A stretch of 64,000 bases of DNA from Caldithrix sp964598255 (GCA_964598255.1 CAZRBA010000136.1:72756-136755), one strand, 5' to 3'. Positions 26,980 through 36,091 are shown, counted from the first letter of the stretch. Made by a program: numbers and translations. The notes: a model not told the origin generated them from the sequence alone.

Positions 26980-28025
26980 AAAAGATCTCCTTTATTAAAT
27001 GTTTTGAAAAAATTAGTTATATTTTCATGATTCGGATTTTCAATAATCCCCAATTCGGTAATTATACCGTTAATAAGCTCATGATCCGTAACATCAAAAG
27101 CGGGATTAAATACCCGGTAGTTTTGATCTGCTTTTATCTGCCAGCAATTAAGAATTTCTTCGCCGGGTCTTTGTTCAATGGGAATTTGCGCGCCATTTGG
27201 CAACGAAAGATCGAACGTTGAAGAAGGGGCGGCAATGTAAAAAGGAATACCATGATGCCGGGCCAAAATGGCCAAAGCATAGGTTCCTATTTTGTTGGCT
27301 GTATCACCGTTTGCCGTAATACGGTCGGCGCCGGTAATAATTAAATCCACACGTTTTTGCTTCATCAAAAAAGCGGCCATATTATCTGCAATCAAGGTAG
27401 CCGGAATGCCATTTTGTTGCAACTCCCAATAGGTCAGTCTTGCTCCCTGACCAATGGGGCGCGTTTCATCCACAAAGACATGTACGTCTTTACCCTGTTC
27501 AAAAGCTTTGTAAATAACCCCTAAGGCCGTACCAATGCCACCGGTGGCTAAAAAGCCGGTATTACAATGCGTTAAGATCCGAGCCTTTTTAGGAACGAGA
27601 CGGCTGCCGTACTGGCCAATGCTTTGGCACATAGTTTTATCTTCTTTATGAATGCTTAAGGCCTGATTGCGTAATGTTTTTAGCATTTTCAAGGAATCGG
27701 ATTCCGTGCTAACGGCCTTTAGCAAACGATCCACAGCCCAAAGCAAGTTCACGGCCGTAGGTCGGGCTCCTTTTAATTTTTGTCCGGCCTGGCGCAGACT
27801 TTTTAATGAAAGCAAGCCTTGGTTTTGTAAATGTAATGCATGAATATACAAGCCGTAGGCTGCTACAATGCCAATGGCCGGTGCCCCGCGAACTTTTAAC
27901 GTTTTTATGGCGTTAATAACATCGTCCAAATGAGAAAGAACAATGTACTCTTGCCTGTCGGGCAAAAGCGTTTGATCTAAAATTTTTAATGTATTGTTTT
28001 TGAAACTAATTGTTTCTAAATTCAT
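26976..28025 (-). CDS. mtnA: S-methyl-5-thioribose-1-phosphate isomerase MtnA
   Basis: MtnA converts methylthioribose-1-phosphate to methylthioribulose-1-phosphate in methionine salvage. About 349 residues, the usual length. Motifs: VRGAPAIGIVAAYGLY (substrate loop), ILTHCNTGFLATGGIGTALG with the catalytic Cys, and IITGADRITANGDTANKIGTYALA with the catalytic Asp. A reading frame extends two codons upstream to a TTG at 28031; ATG at 28025 is preferred. It is homologous to eIF2B-alpha, but the CNTG and GADRI signatures support MtnA. No other salvage genes are adjacent; the cotranscribed TPR lipoprotein is an unusual partner. Confidence 0.93.
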   Translation of the reverse strand: MNLETISFKNNTLKILDQTLLPDRQEYIVLSHLDDVINAIKTLKVRGAPAIGIVAAYGLYIHALHLQNQGLLSLKSLRQAGQKLKGARPTAVNLLWAVDRLLKAVSTESDSLKMLKTLRNQALSIHKEDKTMCQSIGQYGSRLVPKKARILTHCNTGFLATGGIGTALGVIYKAFEQGKDVHVFVDETRPIGQGARLTYWELQQNGIPATLIADNMAAFLMKQKRVDLIITGADRITANGDTANKIGTYALAILARHHGIPFYIAAPSSTFDLSLPNGAQIPIEQRPGEEILNCWQIKADQNYRVFNPAFDVTDHELINGIITELGIIENPNHENITNFFKTFNKGDLL

Positions 28026-28101
28026 AGTCAATCATGTTTTTTACAAATTTTAAATTTACTAAAAAGCATGTGTAACACCAAATAAATTATGAAGGAAAGC
28101 T

Positions 28102-28917
28102 ATGAAGAAGGTCATTGGCATCGTTTTAATCGCTTTTTTTTCTTTGTCTGGCTTATCGGCTCAGAGTAATTTTGACGAAACCAGTTTTTTGCAAGCACTT
28201 CATCTGTCCTATTATACCCTAAGCAATACGAAATTACAAAATTTTATTGCCTCGGTTTCATCGGCAAAATTCGATACATTTACCAAGCAAAATTGGGATA
28301 CGGTCGGAATACCGCCAATTAAAATTATCTGGGAAAAACCGAATAAAATTTATCTTTCGCAATTAAAGTTTCCGTTTAAAATGAATGCTAAACAGAAAAA
28401 AACCTATACCGAGTTGGTAAATGCATTAAAAATGCAAATGAAGGGTATTTTATTGGATTTGCAGCGATTCTACTTAGTGGGGTTGTTGGATCCGGATTTA
28501 ATGGATCACTATGTATTACGTCATACGGATAAAGCGGTACAAATGACGTTTTCCGATATTGATAATCAGGGGACTACGGTTAAATATTTGCTTGGCCTTA
28601 ACGGTTTGTGCATTATGATCGATATAAATTATCCGTTACAAAACAAAGAAATGGTTTTGTATCCGCAGTTTAAAACAGTGGATGAAAAATGGCTATGCCA
28701 GGGTTGGACGGTTCAAACCATGGTAGCGGGGCAGGTTGTCAGCGGATTTAAATTAACGGTTAATTTTGCCCAAACACAAAATATTTGGTTGCCGGAAAGT
28801 TTTTTTATCGAGGTTCAAAAAGCGGATAAAAAAGACAAGATATTTTATGACGAAATCAAATTGTTTGATTATCTTTTAAATCAAAATATTACCATAACAA
28901 CAAAAGCAAATAATTAA
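28102..28917 (+). CDS. Secreted protein of unknown function
   Basis: The 271-residue protein has a Sec signal peptide (residues 1-20, cleavage likely after LSA-Q). The mature part has no domain that I recognise; alternating hydrophobic and polar strands (IKIIWEKPNKIYLSQLKFP, KYLLGLNGLCIMIDINYPL) suggest a beta-rich periplasmic fold, loosely recalling LolA/LolB-type lipid carriers, but without a supporting motif. AAGGA precedes the ATG. It is divergent from mtnA with 76 bp between starts. Its stop codon overlaps that of the convergent anti-sigma gene. Confidence 0.72.
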   Translation: MKKVIGIVLIAFFSLSGLSAQSNFDETSFLQALHLSYYTLSNTKLQNFIASVSSAKFDTFTKQNWDTVGIPPIKIIWEKPNKIYLSQLKFPFKMNAKQKKTYTELVNALKMQMKGILLDLQRFYLVGLLDPDLMDHYVLRHTDKAVQMTFSDIDNQGTTVKYLLGLNGLCIMIDINYPLQNKEMVLYPQFKTVDEKWLCQGWTVQTMVAGQVVSGFKLTVNFAQTQNIWLPESFFIEVQKADKKDKIFYDEIKLFDYLLNQNITITTKANN

Positions 28918-29213
28918 TGGATGTTTTTCAGAAGGTTTTTAAGTTTTTCGTTCACTTGTTCTGCGGGTACAAGACGCTTTGTCTTTAAGCGGACAATTTC
29001 GCGGAACTTGCGCTCAAATTCAACTTTTTTGTCGCAGGGTAAACAATAGTCGATGTGTTCTTCGAAAAGGCGTTTCTTCTCTTCGTCCAGCACATTATCC
29101 AGATATTGCTGGACATATTTTTCCACATCGGCGCAATCAAAATGCTTTTCACGGTTTTTATGGTCATTTTTTTTGTTTGAAGTCATCCGTAATGTATCCT
29201 CTTTGTTTGGCAT
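28914..29213 (-). CDS. Zinc-finger anti-sigma factor
   Basis: A 99-residue protein with the zinc-binding anti-sigma motif H-x3-C-x2-C (HIDYCLPC, about residues 53-60), flanked by the helices typical of the ZAS fold, and a charged tail. It has no transmembrane segment, so it would be a soluble, redox-responsive type like RsrA. It overlaps the upstream sigma factor gene by 50 bp when started at 29213; an in-frame ATG at 29186 (GAGG eleven bases upstream) is a reasonable alternative. Coupling to the sigma gene strongly suggests it inhibits that sigma factor. Confidence 0.87.
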   Translation of the reverse strand: MPNKEDTLRMTSNKKNDHKNREKHFDCADVEKYVQQYLDNVLDEEKKRLFEEHIDYCLPCDKKVEFERKFREIVRLKTKRLVPAEQVNEKLKNLLKNIH

Positions 29214-29775
29214 AATCCCACAAATAACGTTGAAGTAGCTTTCGGCCGCGATAGAGCCGTGACATTACCGTACCCAACGGAGCATCAATAATTTCGGCAA
29301 TTTCATTGTACGAAAAGCCTTCAACATCACACAAAAGCACGACAATACGAAACTGATAAGGCAAATTTTCCAGAGCCCCTTTAACGTCGTCATCAAAGAG
29401 GTTTTCTAAAAATTCTTCCTTTGGCATCTCTTGCAGGCTCGCTGATTCATCTAAACGCTTAAAAAGGAAAAATTCTTCCAGGTCGTCGTAACTAATTTTT
29501 TGCGGTTGTTTTACGGCTTTGCGATAGGCGGTAATAAAGGTGTTAACCAGAATACGAAAAATCCAGGCGCGAAAGTTAGTATTTTTTTGAAATTGATCCA
29601 AAGCGCGATATGCTTTGTAAAGGGCATCCTGTACCAGGTCTTCCGCATCGTGTTGATTGCGTGTCATACGTAAGGCCGTATTATACAACGATGTTAAATG
29701 GGGCTCAATCAGTCGAGAAAATTCTATTTGCTTTTTGCGATTTTCTGCCAAAACATTATCCTCGTATTTATTCAC
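29164..29775 (-). CDS. ECF RNA polymerase sigma factor (sigma-70 family)
   Basis: The 203-residue protein has region 2 (LYNTALRMTRNQHDAEDLVQDALYKAYRALDQF, then NFRAWIFRILVNTFI) and region 4 (LPYQFRIVVLLCDVEGFSYNEIAEI with LGTVMSRLYRGRKLLQ) and lacks regions 1 and 3, making it an ECF sigma factor. The pattern resembles the SigR/RpoE-type group that pairs with zinc anti-sigma proteins. The frame opens with GTG at 29775 without a clear ribosome site; a TTG at 29751 preceded by GAGG is an alternative. It forms a unit with the anti-sigma gene and lies 35 bp after the histidine kinase gene. Confidence 0.94.
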   Translation of the reverse strand: MNKYEDNVLAENRKKQIEFSRLIEPHLTSLYNTALRMTRNQHDAEDLVQDALYKAYRALDQFQKNTNFRAWIFRILVNTFITAYRKAVKQPQKISYDDLEEFFLFKRLDESASLQEMPKEEFLENLFDDDVKGALENLPYQFRIVVLLCDVEGFSYNEIAEIIDAPLGTVMSRLYRGRKLLQRYLWDYAKQRGYITDDFKQKK

Positions 29776-29810
29776 AAAAAAGTATCAAAAAAGAGAATAT
29801 CAATCAAACG

Positions 29811-31040
29811 CTATGCCTCTTGCGCTTTTAAAACAATGCGGAAAACAGAACCTTCGTTGATTTTGGTTTCTTTTAAAAATAATTTTCCGCCATGGTAATT
29901 TTCGATAATGCGCCGGGCCAAACTAAGCCCTAAACCCCAGCCTCTTTTTTTGGTGCTAAAACCAGGACGAAAAATATGCCGCTTATTCGAAGATTCGATT
30001 CCGCGTCCGTTATCGATTACGTCGATAATAGCCAGATTTTTTTCTTTTTCTCTCCGGACGTTGACCACTATTTTCCCGTCACGATTGGGTAAAATGGAAT
30101 CAATGGCATTTTTAATTAAATTCTCAAGCACCCACTCAAAAAGTTCTTCGTTTACATTTAATCGGATGTCGTCTTCCGTAAAGATGGTGTTTATGTGTAT
30201 TTTTTTCTGCATATTGGGCAATCTTCGCTGGTAATAGGCAACAACCGATTCGATGAGCGGTTTTAAAGCCACTGGTTTTAGTTCCGGACGGGAACCGATT
30301 TTTGAAAATCGGTTGGCAATTTTGGTCAGCCGTTTTAAATCGTTCTGAATCTCTTTAATGGCCGTCTCTTTGTGGGCATCGCTAATGCTGAGCAGTTCAA
30401 CCCAACCGGCAATGGAAGTTAACGGGGTCCCGAGTTGATGAGCGGTTTCCTTGGCCATGCCTACCCAAATAGATTGCTGCTCGCTTTTCTTTATGTAAGA
30501 AAAACCGAGATAACCCAATAAACCGAAAAGAATAGCAGCGGTTACAGCCAGATAAGGGAAAATTCGTAATTTGTAAATCACCTTGGGATAGCCGTAATAG
30601 TAATAGCCCAACACAATTTTATTTTGATATTTGATCGGAATGGGAGGGTTTTCTTCTTTAATGCGTTTCAAAGCTTTAAATAAAATCAAACTATCTTTTT
30701 TGCTGAACTTTTCGATGGGCTTATTGTCAATTTCCGGGGAAATATTGCGCCAACTGCGCGGATTGTTTTGGCTATCGGTGTAAATTAACGGGTAGTCAGC
30801 ATTCTGGATGACTTCGTTAAATAAAAAATTAATATCGGTATTGGAGGCCGGATTGTTTAAGCTTACTTCTAAAAATTTAATACGGAATTTGACATATTCC
30901 GTAGCTTGGTTTTCAAGAATGGAAACCAAATTTTGTGAATACCAAATCCCCGAAATTACTAAAAAAATACCCAGTAAAAACAAAAAAGCTTTAAAATTAG
31001 CCTTTGCTCTGTCGCTAGAAAAATCGAAATGAACTTTCAA
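29811..31040 (-). CDS. Membrane sensor histidine kinase, no adjacent response regulator
   Basis: The 409-residue kinase has an N-terminal transmembrane helix (about 18-38), a roughly 120-residue extracytoplasmic sensor, a second helix (about 160-180, YLAVTAAILFGLLGYLGF), a HisKA-type H-box ETAHQLGTPLTSIAGW, and an HATPase_c domain with N (ENLIKNAIDS), G1 (DNGRGI) and G2 (GWGLGLSLA) boxes. The H-box lacks the usual HE-(I/L)-RNPL form (HQLGTPL), a variant known in Bacteroidota-type kinases. The first codon is TTG, one base past the stop of the upstream lipoprotein gene, so expression relies on coupling. The partner regulator is not nearby; a sigma/anti-sigma pair follows instead. Confidence 0.9.
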   Translation of the reverse strand: MKVHFDFSSDRAKANFKAFLFLLGIFLVISGIWYSQNLVSILENQATEYVKFRIKFLEVSLNNPASNTDINFLFNEVIQNADYPLIYTDSQNNPRSWRNISPEIDNKPIEKFSKKDSLILFKALKRIKEENPPIPIKYQNKIVLGYYYYGYPKVIYKLRIFPYLAVTAAILFGLLGYLGFSYIKKSEQQSIWVGMAKETAHQLGTPLTSIAGWVELLSISDAHKETAIKEIQNDLKRLTKIANRFSKIGSRPELKPVALKPLIESVVAYYQRRLPNMQKKIHINTIFTEDDIRLNVNEELFEWVLENLIKNAIDSILPNRDGKIVVNVRREKEKNLAIIDVIDNGRGIESSNKRHIFRPGFSTKKRGWGLGLSLARRIIENYHGGKLFLKETKINEGSVFRIVLKAQEA

Positions 31041-31041
31041 T

Positions 31042-33030
31042 TTATCGAACCTGTTTAATGGTTAAAATAAGATCGCCTCTTTCCAGCCTATCCACAGTGC
31101 TCATCCCGTTAACGACTTTTGCAAATGCCGTATAACGACCGTTCAAATGGGGTTGATCCGATTGGCAAATAAAAAATTGGCTGCTACCCGTATCGAAACC
31201 TGCGGTGGCAATGCCCACAACTCCGCGAACAAAACGAAGCGGAGAATGTTCTGAAGGAAGCAAATAATTGCAACCGCCCCATCCGGTACCTGTCGGGTCG
31301 CCCCCCTGAACAACGAAATCTGGTACAATACGGTGGAAATATAATTTGTTGTAAAAATTTTGCCGGATTAAATGTAAAAAATTCTTAACCGTTAAAGGGG
31401 CAAATTCCGGAAAAAGCATCATCCGAAACGATCCTTTGCTGGTAATTACTTCAACAACCGGATGCCCGGTAATTTGTACGCTGTCCGGTTGCAAATATTT
31501 GGGCAGCAAATTCAACGAAAAAGATCGGGGAGTATAAGAAAGCCCCAATTTTTTAAAAACCGAGTGCGCAATAAAAGGATGGGCGAGATATTTTTTTAAG
31601 GTATCGGCTTCGGCCAATGATACTCCCCCCTGTTTTTGCAATATCGAAACAATTTCCAATTGCAATTCAAATTGATTGGGGTGGTGGAATGTTTTATAAA
31701 GCTTAAGGAGTGTTTTTTTATCGGGTGCAGGATGTGTGGCGTACCAATCGGAAAGGGCCAAGGCAACCATACTGTAATGTTTGCCGGTTAACAAACTTTG
31801 CGCATCAACGGCCCGAAGACGATGAATGCGTTTTAAGGCATAGTAGGCCCCTTCGATTAAAACAGGGTCGTCCACGTGTAAAAATTGACGTAACATGCGA
31901 ATGGCCAGAGGGAACTTGGTTTCGGCCAAAGCATTAAGCAGGATATTTTTAAAGTAAGAATTTCCCTTATCCAAATTTTGATTAATTAACAAGTATCCCG
32001 TTGCGGGATCAATGGAAGTAATGATTTTACAAATTTCGGCCTTTTCCGCCGTAAACGGCAAAGAAGAAAAATGATCTACCAATAGAGGCAAAGCATTTTG
32101 CGGGTTTATGGCAGCCAGCGTTTTAAAAGCAGTCAAACGCACATAAGGAATGGAATCGGAAAGGAAAAAACGAATTTTGGCAAAAGCAGAAGAATCGTGT
32201 AAAACGTTAGCAGCCAATTTTAATTCGGCCAGGCGCAAGTGCCAGTTACGCTCGTTAGGATTTAACGTTTGATCTAAAAATGAGGTTAACGTTTGCACAA
32301 CGGCAGAATCTGTCAAAAATGTTTTCTGCGGATTGGAGTTAAGGAATTTATTGATTTTTTTTAGTAAATAAAGCCGCGCGCCTTTATTGCTTGCCTTCAA
32401 ATAGAACGACAATTTTCCGATCCTGTTGGCAGATAGGGGGCAGGAATAGAGATAATAAGCTTCGGCGGCGGTAGGCGGTATCGTTCTTGTGGAATCGAAA
32501 AATTGCCTTAAAAATTGTGCATCCAAAAAACCGGCGCGGGCCGTACGCCCCAAGGCATAAAACGCCGCATTTTTTAATTGCGCGTCTTGAGTTAATTTCT
32601 GTAATGTCGGAATAGATCGGGCATCGGCGCAGTAACCTAAAACGGAAATAATGCATTTTTGAAGCTTTGGATTTTGGTGGATTTTAGTTATCTGTTGCAA
32701 TAAAAAAGGAACACTTTTGTGAGGTGCGACCTGAGCCATCGAAAAAACGGCCAGTGTGCGTAAACTGTCATTATCTGTTTCGGCGTAAATGTGTTGCAAT
32801 AGCGGAAATAAAGCAGCTTGTCCGGTTTGCCCGGCGCTTAATACAAATCGATACTTAAGCGCGTCTGTTTTTAATGTTTTAAACAAGGCAGACCAATCTT
32901 GCAAATTCGCATTGCGTGTAAACGTTAATGTTTTAATACGTGCTAATGCCGAGGTATTAGTTGCCTTTTCATAACGGCAATTGGTTACCAAAAGCGTAAT
33001 AAGCAGTAAAAATAAAAATCGTTTCAGCAT
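31042..33030 (-). CDS. Lipoprotein with HEAT repeats and C-terminal cyclophilin domain
   Basis: The 662-residue protein has a lipoprotein signal (VTNC, Cys18), about 480 residues of HEAT-like helical repeats (for example TLAVFSMAQVAPHKSVPFLLQQI and CIISVLGYCADARSIPTLQKL), and a C-terminal cyclophilin-type peptidyl-prolyl isomerase domain from about 500. That domain shows VEVITSKGSFRMMLFPEFAPLTVKNFL, FHRIVPDFVVQGGDPTGTGWGG, GSSQFFI and LNGRYTAFAKV, retaining the active-site Arg in FHRI and the QGGDPTG loop. It would act in the periplasm on folding envelope proteins, with the HEAT array as a client or partner scaffold. It is the first gene of a four-gene minus-strand run with the kinase and sigma/anti-sigma. 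Confidence 0.9.
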   Translation of the reverse strand: MLKRFLFLLLITLLVTNCRYEKATNTSALARIKTLTFTRNANLQDWSALFKTLKTDALKYRFVLSAGQTGQAALFPLLQHIYAETDNDSLRTLAVFSMAQVAPHKSVPFLLQQITKIHQNPKLQKCIISVLGYCADARSIPTLQKLTQDAQLKNAAFYALGRTARAGFLDAQFLRQFFDSTRTIPPTAAEAYYLYSCPLSANRIGKLSFYLKASNKGARLYLLKKINKFLNSNPQKTFLTDSAVVQTLTSFLDQTLNPNERNWHLRLAELKLAANVLHDSSAFAKIRFFLSDSIPYVRLTAFKTLAAINPQNALPLLVDHFSSLPFTAEKAEICKIITSIDPATGYLLINQNLDKGNSYFKNILLNALAETKFPLAIRMLRQFLHVDDPVLIEGAYYALKRIHRLRAVDAQSLLTGKHYSMVALALSDWYATHPAPDKKTLLKLYKTFHHPNQFELQLEIVSILQKQGGVSLAEADTLKKYLAHPFIAHSVFKKLGLSYTPRSFSLNLLPKYLQPDSVQITGHPVVEVITSKGSFRMMLFPEFAPLTVKNFLHLIRQNFYNKLYFHRIVPDFVVQGGDPTGTGWGGCNYLLPSEHSPLRFVRGVVGIATAGFDTGSSQFFICQSDQPHLNGRYTAFAKVVNGMSTVDRLERGDLILTIKQVR

Positions 33031-33419
33031 GTGTCGTCCCCACAGGTTCCGAGATTCTCAGATATTTTTGTGTAACACTTCAACCGGAAAAACCGATAAG
33101 ACAAACGGTTTCCGGAATAAAAATTCAACAGAGTTAAAAAATTATCAGTAAAAAACAGTATTGTTTAACCGAGCAAAATGCATACAAGTTTCATAATCAC
33201 TATTTTACTTAAAATAATACAATTACGCAATGTGAAAAAGTAGACGGCCCAAAAATCAAAAAGGAAGCAAAAAAAAGTCAAACCTATTGTTTTTATGAAA
33301 ATTAAATAATGTAAAAAATGATTGACATTATTTTATTAATTGCTTAATTTGAAATTTGAAATTTATTTTTGAAAAATTTGATTCGAATAATTTGAAATAA
33401 AAAGAGTTTTGGAGGAATA
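33031..33419. other. Divergent intergenic region
   Basis: A 389-bp AT-rich region between the leftward HEAT-cyclophilin operon and the rightward pilin-like locus. No ORF is apparent. It must hold promoters in both directions; the best one on the plus strand is annotated separately. I see no terminator or RNA gene. Confidence 0.6.
33322..33349 (+). promoter_or_regulatory. Candidate promoter for the pilin-like locus
   Basis: A consensus -35 TTGACA (33322-33327), 16-bp spacer and TTAATT (33344-33349) with TG just upstream (33341-33342), about 70 bp before the start codon. The -10 is weak. Confidence 0.5.
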
Positions 33420-35114
33420 ATGGCTGAACAAGAAGCAAAAGGTTCAATTGTATTAGAGATACTGATCGTTATTTTGGCGGCAGCTCTGGTGGCTGTTATC
33501 CTGATTCCGGGCAAAATCTGGAAACAGGAAGCTCTGGAAGAAAAGACGGCTCATGATAATATGATGAGCATTTACGAGGCGGAAAAATATTACAAGAATC
33601 TCACCGGGAAATTTACCACCGAACCGGCCAAATTAATCGAAACAATTCGCTCCGATTCAAACCTGATTCGCAAACAAAAAGTGGTAAATTACACGCGGGA
33701 ATTAATTCGCAAATATGCCCAATATATGAACAACCCGTTTATTAAAAACGTGATTCGCATAAAGAAAAATGTCGATCAAATTAACGATGATCTTGAAAGC
33801 AATGCCTATAATTTTAAAACCATTAAAGAAATAAACGACGAAGCAAATGAATTAAAAATTCAATTAAATAATTTTATGAATTCACCGCAATATCCGGAAT
33901 TCGTTACCTTGGTTACCTATCTCGATTCTTTGCTGGATATTCGGCAAACACTTACCGACTATACCTTGCAGGTTAATGCACTGCGCATTAAAAATGTGAC
34001 GGATTCAATCGAAACCTATTTACCGAAAATCAACATCGAAAAAGTGGATGCCCAATGGTCTCCATTGTCCAAACGATTGGAAAAATTCATTAAAATGGTT
34101 AAACATTCCAGTTTGGTGCGCGTAACCAGTGTGGCCGATCGAGTTCAGGATTTCAAAAAATTAATCGACGATTCGTTTGAAAACCTGCTCAAAATGGATA
34201 TGAATGCGCAAATGGCACAAATTAAAGAAGCTAACCAAGAATTGGATCAGTTGTATCAAAAGTTTTTGCAAGATTATTCCATTACGACGCAGTTTGCTCT
34301 TAGTAAACTTTCGGAATCCGATTCTCTGATTATTCATTTAACCGAACAAAATTTTTACAGTCCGGTGAATCATCAAATGTATCAGCTCATGTTTGATGCG
34401 GATTCTCAGTTTATTAAAGTGGAAAGTCCGGTTTTATTGACCGATTTGAAACAGCGAGCGATGAAGGTTGTGGATGAGGTAAATCAATTACCATTCCTCG
34501 ACACCATTCATGATTATCTTAAAATGTTAGATTCCATTAAAACACGTACCGATATCATCCGCAAAAAATACCGTAAAAATACCGATCTTTTTATTGCTTA
34601 CAAAGAGATCGAAGATCTTGTAAATCGATATAACAATATTAGTGTTGTGGAAGCCTATCGTGATCTGGAAGATTTTAGGACCATTGTTCCGAACTGCCGC
34701 AGTTTTAGCACGATTAAGGATTTGGTGGAAAACAGTTGGAAGGGTATTCAGATTTATGATCAAGCTTATTCCGAAAATGTTTTCGGGAATTTGGACAGTC
34801 TGCACTTAAAGATGAATAACAAAATTGACGAGATAGATAAAATTCTCGAGAAAATTAACAAACGTCGCCGCAGAGCAAAAATCAAAACACTCGAGCCGGA
34901 AAAACAGACGCTGGATTCTCTGCTGAACGTTGTTAAAAGTCATAAGAGCCAGGCTATGATTGACAAGATGAAACAAATCGAAAAAGAATTGCAAAATATT
35001 TTGGTTTTTGCGCAAAAAGGCAAAAAGGTACGTGTTTACGGCGTATTTTACAAAAAGATCAAAAACTTCGGTTATATTTACAAAGACACCAAAAGCTGGG
35101 AAGAAAAGAAATAA
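33420..35114 (+). CDS. Pilin-like N-terminus on a long helical protein (unknown function)
   Basis: The 564-residue protein opens with AKGSIVLEILIVILAAALVA: a short basic leader ending in Gly8, a Glu at +5 of the would-be mature chain and a long hydrophobic helix. That is the pattern of a type IV prepilin/pseudopilin cleaved by PilD. The next segment (MMSIYEAEKYYKNLTGKF) also resembles pseudopilin helix 1. The rest, unlike a pilin, is about 500 residues of charged, heptad-like helices, probably extended coiled coils. Function is unknown. A GGAGG upstream and an ATG at 33420 are clear. It precedes PilM-like and PilN/O-like genes after a hairpin, so an assembly or tether role in a divergent pilus or secretion-like machine is inferred. 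Confidence 0.7.
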   Translation: MAEQEAKGSIVLEILIVILAAALVAVILIPGKIWKQEALEEKTAHDNMMSIYEAEKYYKNLTGKFTTEPAKLIETIRSDSNLIRKQKVVNYTRELIRKYAQYMNNPFIKNVIRIKKNVDQINDDLESNAYNFKTIKEINDEANELKIQLNNFMNSPQYPEFVTLVTYLDSLLDIRQTLTDYTLQVNALRIKNVTDSIETYLPKINIEKVDAQWSPLSKRLEKFIKMVKHSSLVRVTSVADRVQDFKKLIDDSFENLLKMDMNAQMAQIKEANQELDQLYQKFLQDYSITTQFALSKLSESDSLIIHLTEQNFYSPVNHQMYQLMFDADSQFIKVESPVLLTDLKQRAMKVVDEVNQLPFLDTIHDYLKMLDSIKTRTDIIRKKYRKNTDLFIAYKEIEDLVNRYNNISVVEAYRDLEDFRTIVPNCRSFSTIKDLVENSWKGIQIYDQAYSENVFGNLDSLHLKMNNKIDEIDKILEKINKRRRRAKIKTLEPEKQTLDSLLNVVKSHKSQAMIDKMKQIEKELQNILVFAQKGKKVRVYGVFYKKIKNFGYIYKDTKSWEEKK

Positions 35115-35129
35115 CCGAGAAAATCCAAT

Positions 35130-35165
35130 TAAGGGGAGAAAATCGGTTTCTCCCCTTATTATTTT
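35130..35165 (+). terminator. Hairpin between the pilin-like and PilM-like genes
   Basis: A perfect stem of about 12 bp (TAAGGGGAGAAA with TTTCTCCCCTTA, 5-base loop ATCGG) followed by a T-rich run. It lies in the 62-bp gap, and could be a partial terminator or a 3'-stabilising structure that leaves the upstream mRNA more abundant. Confidence 0.75.
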
Positions 35166-35176
35166 GAAAAAGTACT

Positions 35177-36073
35177 ATGAAAGAATCTCTGGGAATTTCC
35201 TTCGCAAATCGTTCAATTGTTATCGCGCATACGCAAAAAACAGACGGTACAGCAAATTTGCTATCGATGCGGGATATTTTGTATCCGTTTCCGTTTGAGT
35301 TTAATATGATTCTCAATCCGGAAAACATCGATTTATTGGCAGAGCGTATCGGCGATTATCTGGTTAACAACCATCTGGAAAACACGGAATGCTTTGTTTC
35401 GCTGCCGATGTACATGGCGCAGTTTAAGCGTGCGGCCTTGCCCACTGAGCTGGACGACCGAATTGTACAAAAGCATTTGCAATGGGAAGTAGAAAATTTG
35501 AATTCCCGCGAACTGTCCGAGTATAAAGTGGTTAAGTTAGATCATTCGTTTTTATTCGGAACATATCAGGAATTTGTGTTTGTTCTCATTCAGAAGAAAA
35601 TTTTGCAAAGCATAAAACAAATGGCTCAAAAAGCTTCGTTAAATGTAACCAAAGTGCTGCTCGATTTTGATACGATCCTGAAGTATTTGCAGCAATTTGA
35701 ATTGATCGAAGTGCATAAAAACCAGGTTGTTTTTCAAATCGACGCCTTTGAGGTGGGCACGTTTCTTTATTTAAACGGGTTGTTTTTCGACTATTCGCTT
35801 CAATCGTTGGGCAACGGCGATGAACAAGATGAATATGAAACGCGCGTTTTAAAAGTTGTGCAAAGCGAACTGGAAAGAATCCGCTCCGTGTTGTCCCAAT
35901 TGCCGCAGGTAGATCAGAACGTGCAATTGTTTTCCACGCGCATAATGACCGATGCCCTACGCAGGCTTTTGGCCCAAAACAAACTGGATGTTCAGGAATT
36001 GGCCATAAACGTGCAATTGAATAACACCTCATTTTCATCCAACAATATCGAAGCGTACGGCGTAACCTTATAA
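35177..36073 (+). CDS. PilM-like actin-fold protein
   Basis: The 298-residue protein follows the actin/PilM layout: a first phosphate-loop-like segment LGISFANRSIVIAH at residues 5-18, a middle helical part, and a second loop-like strand pair QIDAFEVGTFLYLNGLFFDY near residues 190-210, followed by the helix EIEVQKVVQSELERIRSVL-like region (VVQSELERIR). PilM binds the N-terminus of PilN in type IV pilus assembly. The usual acidic/Gly residues of the nucleotide loops (GID-G) are partly replaced, so ATP binding is doubtful. It is followed 18 bp later by the PilN/O-like gene. Homology is remote, and PilM assignment rests on pattern plus context. Confidence 0.62.
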   Translation: MKESLGISFANRSIVIAHTQKTDGTANLLSMRDILYPFPFEFNMILNPENIDLLAERIGDYLVNNHLENTECFVSLPMYMAQFKRAALPTELDDRIVQKHLQWEVENLNSRELSEYKVVKLDHSFLFGTYQEFVFVLIQKKILQSIKQMAQKASLNVTKVLLDFDTILKYLQQFELIEVHKNQVVFQIDAFEVGTFLYLNGLFFDYSLQSLGNGDEQDEYETRVLKVVQSELERIRSVLSQLPQVDQNVQLFSTRIMTDALRRLLAQNKLDVQELAINVQLNNTSFSSNNIEAYGVTL

Positions 36074-36091
36074 TTAAATTTTGGGGGTGAG

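Noticed and set aside
28102..28917. LolA-type lipoprotein carrier assignment
   Set aside because: Only general beta-rich character and a signal peptide support it; no conserved motif is visible.
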